A stretch of DNA of 39,876 nucleotides from Bradymonadales bacterium (GTDB lineage: Bacteria; Myxococcota_A; Bradymonadia; JAFGEP01), in contig JAFGEP010000035.1 in NCBI GenBank assembly GCA_016931535.1, positions 1 through 39,876 of the forward strand. The letters run 5' to 3'. Shown one piece after another: positions 25,382 through 32,791 of the stretch (positions are counted from its first letter, which is position 1; every line of letters starts with the position of its first letter). The position numbers and the translations under genes are program-made. The notes under the pieces were generated by a model, which worked only from the letters and a program-made list of their open reading frames with translations, searched no databases and was not told the origin of the DNA.

Positions 25382-25411
25382 TTGACCGCAGGCTGCTGCC
25401 ATGGGTATGCT
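25382..25411 (+). promoter_or_regulatory. Promoter placed directly against the start codon (probable leaderless gene)
   Basis: TTGACC (25382-25387) and TATGCT (25406-25411) are 18 bp apart. Initiation 6-8 nt downstream would fall at 25417-25419, immediately before the ATG at 25420. No Shine-Dalgarno sequence is present, consistent with a leaderless mRNA. Confidence 0.45.
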
Positions 25412-25419
25412 GCTAGTCC

Positions 25420-26946
25420 ATGGCCTACGGCATCTGCAAGAAATGCAAGCGCGAAGTAACGGCAGGGAGCGATCGATGCGCGCTGTGTGGAGAGCCGTTA
25501 CCCCTCCTCGGTTCGCCCCACCCGACCGTCCGTTTGCCGGCCATCCCGGTCGACCGGGGGGGCCAGGGAGACCTGGTTCAGGGGAAAGACCCGCAGCGCC
25601 CCATTGTGGGTCTTGTCAACCCCTCCGCAAGCTCGATGTCGACAGGGAAACCGGCTCGCCCGGTCGATCCGCGCATGACCCTGACCATGGACGAGCTGGT
25701 CGATGCGGCCGTCCTTCGGAAAAATACCGCCATGCAGGCCAAGACAGCGGGGGGAGGCTTCGAGGTCGCTGCCGGAGCGATCGACGCACCGCTGGCGGAT
25801 GACCGCGGATCGAAACCCGTTCCTTCCCCGTTTGTCGGGGAAGAGATCGACTCCTTCGACATGAAGCGTCTCCTCGCCCAGACCGAGCCTCCCGTCGAGC
25901 AGTCCCTGGGGGAGCAGGTCAAGTCACCCACGGTCGAGCTTCCCAGCGTGAGCCGACCGCTCTTCGAGACCAACATCGAAGGGTTCGGCGCCGTGGGAAA
26001 AAAACGGCGCATGAGCGGTCACACCGAGGACCAGCGCCGCCACAGTCTGCTTCGCACCCTCCCGCTTCTGGGCGTCCTCCTCCTGGTTCTGGCGGGCCTG
26101 GCACTGGCCGGAAGCCTGATCAACCCCGGAGGTGGGAACCGCTTGACCGAAGGGGAGCAGGATGCTCCGATGGTCAGGCTGGCGGCCGGCCAGTACCTCG
26201 TTGGGCTGAGCGAGGACAACAAGGAGACCGTCCTTCAGGCCTGCTTTCGACTCAGCGACAATCCCAACCACGAGTGCAGGCGGTCCTACCTGACCGATAT
26301 CGGAGAGTACCCCGCGGAGTTGGTTGACTTTCCCGCCGTTCGCATCGATCGCTACGAGGTCAGCAACGCCCGCTACCAGGCCTGCGTCGAGAGCGGTGCC
26401 TGCCGGCCCGTCGACCTCGACTCCTGCCAGTTCCACACCCACCGGGGTTACCAGCTGAACACCCCGGTCCCCGAACGGATGCTCGGGCCGGACATGCCCG
26501 CCATCTGCATCACCCGTGACGAAGCCGAGAGCTACTGCCGCTGGGCCGGCGGGCAGTTGCCGACTCCCGAGCAGTGGGAGCGGGCCGCTCGAGGGGGCGA
26601 CGACCGGCTGGCCCCCTGGGGGACGCTATGGGCCAGCAACCTGTTGAACTGGGCGGAGTCGGACATGGGGGGCTTTCCGGTATCGGGGCGGCTGGACGGA
26701 TACGATCTCACCGCGCCGGTCGACCGCTTCCCGGACGGTGCGACGCCAGATGGGCTCTACAACATGCTGGGCAATGTCGCCGAATGGGTAGCCCCCTCCG
26801 AGCGGTATCGGGATGGCACCCGGGGAGGAAGCTATCGGGACGACCTGCGCGACCTGCGCATCACCTACCAGAGACCGCTGCAACCCACGGCCCGCCGTTC
26901 CGACGTGGGGTTTCGTTGCCTGGTTCCGGTAGAGGAAGAGCGGTGA
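25420..26946 (+). CDS. Zinc-ribbon, transmembrane, SUMF1/FGE-like domain protein
   Basis: The 508-residue protein starts with a CxxC...CxxC zinc ribbon (Cys6, Cys9, Cys20, Cys23). A long low-complexity cytoplasmic region follows to about 205, then one transmembrane helix (LPLLGVLLLVLAGLALAGSL, 214-233). The exported part (about 250-503) is a formylglycine-generating-enzyme/SUMF1-type fold: VRLAAGQYLVG, IDRYEVSNARYQACV, AESYCRWAGGQLPTPEQWER, GLYNMLGNVAEWV and RGGSYRDDLRDLRI. In true FGE the segment after RGGSY carries the two copper-binding cysteines. Here there are none, so sulfatase activation is unlikely and a binding or non-FGE catalytic role is inferred. Other cysteines (275, 286, 322, 328, 336, 363, 373, 500) may form disulfides. 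The neighbouring genes suggest no clear substrate. Confidence 0.87.
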   Translation: MAYGICKKCKREVTAGSDRCALCGEPLPLLGSPHPTVRLPAIPVDRGGQGDLVQGKDPQRPIVGLVNPSASSMSTGKPARPVDPRMTLTMDELVDAAVLRKNTAMQAKTAGGGFEVAAGAIDAPLADDRGSKPVPSPFVGEEIDSFDMKRLLAQTEPPVEQSLGEQVKSPTVELPSVSRPLFETNIEGFGAVGKKRRMSGHTEDQRRHSLLRTLPLLGVLLLVLAGLALAGSLINPGGGNRLTEGEQDAPMVRLAAGQYLVGLSEDNKETVLQACFRLSDNPNHECRRSYLTDIGEYPAELVDFPAVRIDRYEVSNARYQACVESGACRPVDLDSCQFHTHRGYQLNTPVPERMLGPDMPAICITRDEAESYCRWAGGQLPTPEQWERAARGGDDRLAPWGTLWASNLLNWAESDMGGFPVSGRLDGYDLTAPVDRFPDGATPDGLYNMLGNVAEWVAPSERYRDGTRGGSYRDDLRDLRITYQRPLQPTARRSDVGFRCLVPVEEER

Positions 26947-27071
26947 TCCACCCCGTCCGGATCCTTCGATGGTCCTGAGGTGGACAGATCGAGTTGCGAC
27001 TGGAGGACCGCCCCCGCAATCGACAGGCCACCGTCCCCCCGAGATCAGTCTGTCCAGAGCGGGAAAGGGAC

Positions 27072-29960
27072 TCAGCCACTCCCGAGCTGTCCCGAGGCGA
27101 TGCGCCTGCGAAGCGCTTCCTGGACCCGCCTGACCTCCCGCCGCCCACCCAGGGGATCGAACTGCAGGTTGAGGGTTGGCGTGTGGCGGATGAACTCGCT
27201 GGCCAGGGTTCGGATGCGCTCATCCCGGTGAGCCACCCCTTCCAGCAGCCATTCGTCCCTGGACTGCATCCCGTTGCGCTGATACCAACGGAGCCAGCGA
27301 CTCTTCTGCGAGCCAAAGGACTGAAAGACCATCCGTTCCAGCGCAGCCTGTGCAGCGCTGGCGACCCGTACCGATCGGTTGTCCACCAGGTCGATGAGGA
27401 TCGGGATGCTCTCCTCGTCGAATAGCACCCCGATGGCCTCGGCGGCGGCGGTCTGCTGGTTCACATTGCTCTCCGCCAGCGCCTTGCGCAGGGCCACGAA
27501 GACATCCTGGAACTGGCCATGCCTCCGGTAGCCATCCAGGGCATCACAGGCCATCTTCCGGATGATCGGATCGGAATCGAACAGCCGTTCGATCAGGGGA
27601 TGAAAGAACTTGCTGTACCGCAGGTCCTGGGCGCACAAGGTGGCGTACAACCGTTGCTCGCGCCACTTGGAACGCATCAGGTCGATCAGGCGATCGGCGA
27701 AGCCGGGACCCAGCTCCACCACAACCGCCAGCAACGGGCCGTACTGAGAGGCGAACAGGGGCGAGTTGGGCAGCCCGGGCTCTGCCAGCACCGGACCTGG
27801 AAACCGAGCCTGCAGCTCGTCCAGTACCTCCTCCTCGGCTAAAAGGACCTCGGCCTTGGCCCTGAGCACCTCCCCTTCCTCCTCTGACTGCAGGGCATCC
27901 AAGAGCGAGCCGGGGTCCGGAAATGCACTCTCCAGCATGCCTGCCGCAGCGGTCTCCCCCTCCGGGTAGCCCCTCGACGGCTCCTCATCCCCCAGGCCCA
28001 GGTCGAAGCTGTCCAGGTCCCCGAAGACCAACTTATTGGGCGGGCGCTCGACTGGAACCCGATCCTGGCCTTCCCTCACCTGGTCGGCTCCCGCTTCGGA
28101 ACCGACGAACATCCCTGGCAGCTCCTCTGCCCTGCCAAGAGCGGTGGAGGATGAGCCGGCGCCGGACCCCTCCCGGAATAGAGGACGCTCCTGGATGTGC
28201 CTGGCCTCCTCGGGGGTGAAGGGCGAGGGAGGCACCAGCGGCGCAGCGGAAGTGGCCGCAATGCCTTTGGGGGGGGCGTCGAAACGCCGGGTGGCGATGC
28301 CCGGCGAGGTATCGACCACCGACGCGGGGGTCTCTGTATCGGACCGGCGCGAACCGCTATCCACCGGAGACCTGGAGCTTCCACCGTCTGCCGGCTCCAA
28401 CGGACCTTTTTTCCCCTCCCGCTCCAGGACGCGGCTGGGGACGCTGGGTACGGTGGCAGCCACCTCGATGAGGCGGGGCTGCTGGTGTCCCGTCTGCCCC
28501 GATCTCTTCTGCTGGAAGACCAACCGCGCGAGCGCATGGGCCACCTGACCGGTTGCCCTCTCCAGGTGGGGAATGGCGGTTCTGGGAACGGGGTGACCCT
28601 CACTGTCAGCGGTCCAGATCAGCACCGGCCTCCGCCGGATCTGGATGACTCCGACCACGACCTCGGGCGGCACCGAAACGCCGTGGGCACGATACAGAGA
28701 AACCAGGCCCAGATCGTGAGGGGTATCAATGGCCGTCGTGGAACCCCATGTGCCCTGGACCTTGGCGAGCACCGGCGCGGCCTCGAACCGGATCGAGCGG
28801 ATGAGATCGGTCGAGGTGGATAGCCCCTTTTGCGTGTACCCCTTCAGCTGGCCTTTGTGCACGGTGAGCAGACAGCTCCGGGGACAGTAGTTCTGGATGA
28901 AGCCCAGCAAGGCCTGGAGGATCAGATCCCGGTCCTGGCAGCCTTGCAGAAACGCTCCCAGCTGGTCCTCGGTCCAGGCTTGCCCCAGGGTATCGAGGTC
29001 CCGAGGCAGCTCCATCGAGACGGATGGAGCCGCCTCGACCGGTGCGGCCTCGCCGAAAGCCGGTTCTTCCTCGGTTGCGGGCTGCCGGGTCGCTTCCACC
29101 GGCAAGCCCATCTCGACGGCCGATGGAAACACGGCGGGACCGGCCTCTGGCCCGATCGGGACCGGCTGTGACCCGGGTGGCCAGACCTCTGGCCGTGTCT
29201 CGACCGGCTCGACAGGCTCCTGAGGCTGGGCGACCACCTCGACCGGCCCGGGTGCTACCGCAGGCTCTCCGGGCTCGACCGCTGCCGGCTCCTCAGACGG
29301 GGCGGTAAAGGGAGGTACCAGGGCAACCGGGGCGACTTCAGCCTGCGCCGTCGGTACACCAGCCATCTCCTCCGCCTGGGGCTCGGCCGCTCCGGTCACC
29401 GGGACCTCCGGCTGGCGCTCGGCGACGGCCTGCATCTCGGCGGTGTCGGCCTCCTCCTCCGCGGCGATGGCGCTGGTCAGACCGATTCGCCTGGGAAAGC
29501 GGGCCACCAGCTGTTGAATCCGCTGAGACAGGGGCAACCCGTAGAGCAGGGAGAGCAGGTGCTGAAACCGGAACTCAGGGATGATGTGCGGGCGTAACCG
29601 ATGTCCCGTCCGCTTGCAGAGCAGGTCTTCCCGCTGCGGTTCCATCGGATCCTTGACAGCCACCAGCAGCTCAGCGCCCCAAGTAGCCAACGGGATGACC
29701 CCGAAGTTGGCCGCCTCATCCACGTCCAGGTAGTGCACCGCCGTGGGATCGATGGCTTCCAGCAACCTAGCGGGTGGCGAGGGCAGCTCTCGCGAAAGGC
29801 TCAGCCCCTCCTGCAGCTTGTCCTCATCGAGAACGTCGATCTCCAGCAGGTTGGTACCCAGCCGTCCGCCTTCCCGGTCCTTGTGCCGGAAAGCGCGCTC
29901 CATGGTCGCGATATCGACCATTCCCTTCTCGACTAGCACGCTGCTGAGTCGTTTTGCCAT
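27072..29960 (-). CDS. GspE N-terminal (MshEN-like) / GAF-like / HEAT-repeat protein
   Basis: The N-terminal 150 residues match the type II secretion ATPase N-domain (GspE_N/MshEN): MAKRLSSVLVEKG, RLGTNLLEIDVLDEDKLQE, and IPLATWGAELLVAVKDPM. In MshE this motif binds cyclic di-GMP. Here some conserved positions differ, so binding is only possible. No Walker motifs follow, so it is not a secretion ATPase. Instead come an Ala/Pro/Glu-rich linker (about 165-325), a GAF-like domain (about 335-490, DRDLILQALLGFIQNY to VGVIQIRRRPVLIW), a second Ser/Pro-rich linker, and C-terminal HEAT repeats (about 735-930; IIRKMACDALDGYRRHG, TAAAEAIGVLFDEESIPILI). I use ATG 29960; a GTG at 29969 is equally open. 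A strong promoter candidate sits 20-50 bp upstream. A regulatory scaffold is the likely role. Confidence 0.83.
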   Translation of the reverse strand: MAKRLSSVLVEKGMVDIATMERAFRHKDREGGRLGTNLLEIDVLDEDKLQEGLSLSRELPSPPARLLEAIDPTAVHYLDVDEAANFGVIPLATWGAELLVAVKDPMEPQREDLLCKRTGHRLRPHIIPEFRFQHLLSLLYGLPLSQRIQQLVARFPRRIGLTSAIAAEEEADTAEMQAVAERQPEVPVTGAAEPQAEEMAGVPTAQAEVAPVALVPPFTAPSEEPAAVEPGEPAVAPGPVEVVAQPQEPVEPVETRPEVWPPGSQPVPIGPEAGPAVFPSAVEMGLPVEATRQPATEEEPAFGEAAPVEAAPSVSMELPRDLDTLGQAWTEDQLGAFLQGCQDRDLILQALLGFIQNYCPRSCLLTVHKGQLKGYTQKGLSTSTDLIRSIRFEAAPVLAKVQGTWGSTTAIDTPHDLGLVSLYRAHGVSVPPEVVVGVIQIRRRPVLIWTADSEGHPVPRTAIPHLERATGQVAHALARLVFQQKRSGQTGHQQPRLIEVAATVPSVPSRVLEREGKKGPLEPADGGSSRSPVDSGSRRSDTETPASVVDTSPGIATRRFDAPPKGIAATSAAPLVPPSPFTPEEARHIQERPLFREGSGAGSSSTALGRAEELPGMFVGSEAGADQVREGQDRVPVERPPNKLVFGDLDSFDLGLGDEEPSRGYPEGETAAAGMLESAFPDPGSLLDALQSEEEGEVLRAKAEVLLAEEEVLDELQARFPGPVLAEPGLPNSPLFASQYGPLLAVVVELGPGFADRLIDLMRSKWREQRLYATLCAQDLRYSKFFHPLIERLFDSDPIIRKMACDALDGYRRHGQFQDVFVALRKALAESNVNQQTAAAEAIGVLFDEESIPILIDLVDNRSVRVASAAQAALERMVFQSFGSQKSRWLRWYQRNGMQSRDEWLLEGVAHRDERIRTLASEFIRHTPTLNLQFDPLGGRREVRRVQEALRRRIASGQLGSG

Positions 29961-29988
29961 CGGTTTCACTAGGTAAGCAGGCGATGTG

Positions 29989-30018
29989 ATGTTACCAGAT
30001 GTTCTCCGGAAGCGTCAA
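29989..30018 (-). promoter_or_regulatory. Putative sigma70 promoter of the GspE-N/HEAT gene
   Basis: On the minus strand TTGACG (complement of 30013-30018) and TAACAT (complement of 29989-29994) are 18 bp apart. The start would be near 29982, only about 20 nt before ATG 29960. This separates the gene from the proA-rsfS-rlmH unit upstream. Confidence 0.5.
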
Positions 30019-30120
30019 AGGAGCTGACCTTGTTGGGTGTGATCGCCGTTTGATGCTCCCAGCACGGACCCGTTGGGGTTGCTGGACGGGTCGTCAGCAA
30101 CGAGCCCGCATGCCAGCAGG

Positions 30121-30153
30121 GGTTTCCACACCGCGACGGAACATCCGGAAACC
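30121..30153 (-). terminator. Inverted repeat immediately after rlmH
   Basis: GGTTTCC (30121-30127) and GGAAACC (30147-30153) form a perfect 7-bp stem around a 19-nt loop. The right arm touches the rlmH stop codon. No T-tract follows on the minus strand, so it may be a Rho-assisted terminator or 3'-end stabiliser. Confidence 0.32.
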
Positions 30154-30623
30154 TATCCCCCCCGATGATAGGGCTCCCCTCGCCAGATGGTCATCGCCCG
30201 GTACAGCTGCTCCAACAGGATCAGCCGCGCCATCTCATGAGTGAAGGTCATGGCCGACAAGGACAGGGCCATTCCAGCCTGTTTGCGCAGCGCCGGAGCC
30301 AGTCCGGCTGGGCCGCCGATGAGAAAGGTGAAGTCCGACTGGCCGGCGTTGGTCCGCTCCTGCAGCCACCGACTGAGCTGTTCCGAGGTGAAGCTGCGCC
30401 CCTCGCGATCGACCGCCACACAGAGGCTGTTCGCAACAAGACGTCGGGAAAGCTCCTGCGCCTCGCGCTCCATCGTCAATTCGGGGGTTTTGGCAGGTGA
30501 ATCACGCACCTCTTCCAGGCGGAAGCGGGCGTATCGCTCGAGCCGTTCGACAAATTCACGGCACAGGGCGCTCAGGTGGGGATCGCGGATCTTCCCCACG
30601 GCCAGCAGGGTGAGACGGATCAA
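30153..30623 (-). CDS. rlmH: 23S rRNA pseudouridine-1915 N3-methyltransferase RlmH
   Basis: RlmH is a small SPOUT methyltransferase that modifies Psi1915 of 23S rRNA in assembled ribosomes, using SAM. The protein is 156 residues, matching the usual 155. It has the family hallmarks: N-terminal IRLTLLAVGKIRDPHL, the SAM-pocket FLIGGPAG, the knot segment LSLSAMTFTHEMARLILLEQ, LYRA and the conserved C-terminus GEPYHRGG. The start is TTG (30621-30623), which overlaps the rsfS stop as TTGA, so translation is coupled. It is the last gene of proA-rsfS-rlmH and is followed by an inverted repeat. Confidence 0.96.
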   Translation of the reverse strand: MIRLTLLAVGKIRDPHLSALCREFVERLERYARFRLEEVRDSPAKTPELTMEREAQELSRRLVANSLCVAVDREGRSFTSEQLSRWLQERTNAGQSDFTFLIGGPAGLAPALRKQAGMALSLSAMTFTHEMARLILLEQLYRAMTIWRGEPYHRGG

Positions 30624-31054
30624 TGGGCCAGGTAGGTTGAAGGACGCTCCAGCCCGGCAGGCGTCTCGATCGGCACCGTCGGGGCGTCAGACCAGATGCT
30701 CTCCAGGGCGTATACATCCCGCTCGGGGTCGGCAAACACGTGGATCACTACATCTCCATAGTCCATCAGCACCCAGCGACCCTCTTGCCTCCCCTCGACT
30801 CCGATCGGGCGTTCGCCTTGCACGTACAGGGTCTCCTGGATGGCATCGACAATGGCCCGCACTTGGCGGTCGGTATTGCCCGAGCAGATGACAAAGAAAT
30901 CGGTGTAGGATACGAGGCCGCGCATGTCCAGGATGGTGAGTCCCATCGCCTTCTTGTCCCAGGCCGCTTCGGCCACCTGCAGCGGCAGGGAGATCTGTTC
31001 ACTGTCCGGTTTTTGCTCCCTCTTGGTGTCGTGGACGACCGAGTCCATTTTCAT
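30620..31054 (-). CDS. rsfS: Ribosomal silencing factor RsfS (Iojap/YbeB)
   Basis: RsfS binds ribosomal protein uL14 on the 50S subunit and blocks joining with 30S, lowering translation under starvation. The 144-residue protein has the conserved core AAWDKKAMGLTILDMRGL, YTDFFVICSGNTDRQVRAIV, then WVLMDYGDVVIHVFADPERD and YALESIWSDAP. It is a little longer than typical (105-130) because of a charged N-terminal extension (about 1-25). A second ATG two codons in is possible. AGAAGG lies about 9 nt upstream of the ATG at 31054. It overlaps rlmH by 4 bases and follows proA by 100 bp. Confidence 0.95.
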   Translation of the reverse strand: MKMDSVVHDTKREQKPDSEQISLPLQVAEAAWDKKAMGLTILDMRGLVSYTDFFVICSGNTDRQVRAIVDAIQETLYVQGERPIGVEGRQEGRWVLMDYGDVVIHVFADPERDVYALESIWSDAPTVPIETPAGLERPSTYLAH

Positions 31055-31154
31055 AAGTTGTTGCCTTCTCCTCTGGTTGGGTTTCGACTACCGTTGTACT
31101 TGACTACTACCTATAGACTAGCAGTTGTGGGGTGTTCACGACAAGCTGCCCTCT

Positions 31155-32414
31155 TCACCTTCTCGTCTGGCCGTTGCCCAGCACCACGAACTTCCTGGCG
31201 GTCAGCTCCTCGAGCCCCATGGGGCCGAAGGCGTGCAGCTTGGAGGTGCTGATCCCGATCTCGGCGCCCAGTCCCAGCTCCCCGCCATCCGAGAACCGGG
31301 TGGAGGCGTTGACCAGCACCACCGAGCTGTCCACCCGCTCCATAAACTCCATGGCTCGCCCATGGTCCGCAGTGACGATCGCCTCGGTATGCGCAGAGCC
31401 GTACTGGCGGATGTGGGCCATCGCCTCCTCCAGACCATCGACCACGCGGACGGCCAGGTCCAAAGAGAGGTATTCCGCGTACCAGTCCTCCTCGGTGGCA
31501 TCCAGTACCGGCAGAGATTCCGCTTGGAGAATGGCCCGGGCACGAGGACAGACGTGCAGGGTGACGCCTCGATCCACCAGCCGCCTGGCGACCTCCGGAA
31601 GCAGCCGGTCGGCCGCGTCGCGATGGACCAGCAAGGTCTCCATGGCGTTGCAGACGCTGGGCCGCTGCACCTTGGCGTTTTCGCAGAGCGCCACCGCCAT
31701 CTCCACCGGGGCGCTCTCGTCCAGGTAGATATGACACACCCCCTTGTAGTGCTTGAGGACCGGGATGCGGGAGTGCTCGGCGACGAAGCGGATGAGCTGT
31801 TCTCCTCCCCGAGGGATCACCAGGTCGATGTACTGGTCGAGCTGCAAGAGCTGCGCGAGCTGCGCCCGATCGCCAAGCCCCACCAGCTGGACCGCTCCCG
31901 GCGGCAAACCGACCTGAGCGAGCGCCTCGGCCAGCACCTGGGCGATGACCTCGTTGGACCGCTGGGCATCGCTCCCCCCCTTGAGGATGACCGCGTTGCC
32001 CGCCTTGATGCATAGCCCGGCCGCGTCACTGGTCACATTGGGGCGCGCCTCGTAGATGAAGGCGATCACCCCCAGGGGGATCCGCATCCTGCCAACCCGC
32101 AAACCGTTGGGACGCACCATCAGCGAGTCGATCCGCCCCAGCGGGCTGGGGAGCGCGACGACCTCGAGCAACGCCTGGGCCATGGCCTCCACGCGCGGAT
32201 CGTCCAGCCGGAGCCGGTCGAGGAAAGCAGGCGCGGCCCCGGCGGTGCGGGCCGCCTCGACGTCGGCCGCGTTCGCTTCCAACAGCCGGCTTCGAGCTGC
32301 CCGCAGCCCCTCGGCCATGCGAGCCAATCCTGCGTCCCGTTGGGCGGCCGAAGCCCTGGCCAACAAGGGCACCGCCTGGCGGGCGGTGCTGGCTACCTTT
32401 TCGAATGGATTCAT
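31155..32414 (-). CDS. proA: Gamma-glutamyl phosphate reductase
   Basis: ProA reduces gamma-glutamyl phosphate to glutamate semialdehyde with NADPH, the second step of proline synthesis. I start at ATG 32414 (419 residues; E. coli ProA has 417) because the protein aligns from MNPFEKVASTAR. An in-frame extension to 32534 lies in promoter DNA. Diagnostic segments are GVIAFIYEARPNVTSDAAGL (116-135 region), LKGGSDAQRSN, VIPRGGEQLIRFV, HYKGVCHIYLDESA, and the catalytic-cysteine motif RPSVCNAMETLL (Cys255). proB and nadD, often adjacent, are not in this window. A candidate promoter lies just upstream at 32445-32474. Confidence 0.96.
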   Translation of the reverse strand: MNPFEKVASTARQAVPLLARASAAQRDAGLARMAEGLRAARSRLLEANAADVEAARTAGAAPAFLDRLRLDDPRVEAMAQALLEVVALPSPLGRIDSLMVRPNGLRVGRMRIPLGVIAFIYEARPNVTSDAAGLCIKAGNAVILKGGSDAQRSNEVIAQVLAEALAQVGLPPGAVQLVGLGDRAQLAQLLQLDQYIDLVIPRGGEQLIRFVAEHSRIPVLKHYKGVCHIYLDESAPVEMAVALCENAKVQRPSVCNAMETLLVHRDAADRLLPEVARRLVDRGVTLHVCPRARAILQAESLPVLDATEEDWYAEYLSLDLAVRVVDGLEEAMAHIRQYGSAHTEAIVTADHGRAMEFMERVDSSVVLVNASTRFSDGGELGLGAEIGISTSKLHAFGPMGLEELTARKFVVLGNGQTRR

Positions 32415-32444
32415 GGAAAAAACCCCGTTCTGTCCAGTAATGAC

Positions 32445-32474
32445 AGGGTAGTGGGTTCTCACGCCGGGGGTCAA
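32445..32474 (-). promoter_or_regulatory. Putative promoter of the proA-rsfS-rlmH unit
   Basis: On the minus strand TTGACC (complement of 32469-32474) and TACCCT (complement of 32445-32450) are 18 bp apart. The start near 32438 leaves about 24 nt before the proA ATG. Confidence 0.38.
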
Positions 32475-32579
32475 TGCCAACCTCTCGCCGGCCCCCCAGC
32501 TGCCCGGCGACGCGCCACTGACGTGCACTCCCACTGTTTTTTTGGCCGATGTGAGACCAGGCGAAAACAGACTGATTAC

Positions 32580-32609
32580 TTAACACTTTACCTCCAGATA
32601 CGGTATGCT
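32580..32609 (+). promoter_or_regulatory. Putative promoter of the first OmpA-family gene
   Basis: TTAACA (32580-32585) and TATGCT (32604-32609) are 18 bp apart in an AT-rich patch. The leader to the GTG at 32779 would be about 160 nt. Confidence 0.42.
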
Positions 32610-32762
32610 ACCCTTCGTGTGTGCTGCCGGAGCCACGGCCAGAGCGGGAGACGGTAACCCTCGGCCAGGGAGGCTTCGTCGGGACAGTGATCGGCTGCCA
32701 ACCTGCTGAGGTTTCCTTCTCTCCAAAGGCGACCGATGAGGCTGGACATTTTGTGGAAAAAG

Positions 32763-32791
32763 AAAGGGGGACCAGTCGGTGATCCAACATC
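32763..32791 (+). repeat. 5' leader/start region shared by the two OmpA paralogs (copy 1)
   Basis: 29 bases covering the AAAGGGGGA ribosome site, spacer, GTG start (32779) and first codons match 38754-38782 at 27 positions. The two differences lie in the spacer between ribosome site and start. Confidence 0.65.

Larger units (their letters stand above)
32415..32778. other. 364-bp divergent intergenic region between proA and the first OmpA gene
   Basis: The stretch holds candidate promoters in both directions (32445-32474 minus, 32580-32609 plus), a T7 run at 32535-32541 and an AT-rich patch around 32560-32610. I see no credible coding sequence, tRNA or riboswitch in it. Confidence 0.5.

Noticed and set aside
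32535..32541. T7 run in the proA-OmpA gap as a terminator
   Set aside because: No plus-strand gene lies upstream and no stable hairpin precedes it.
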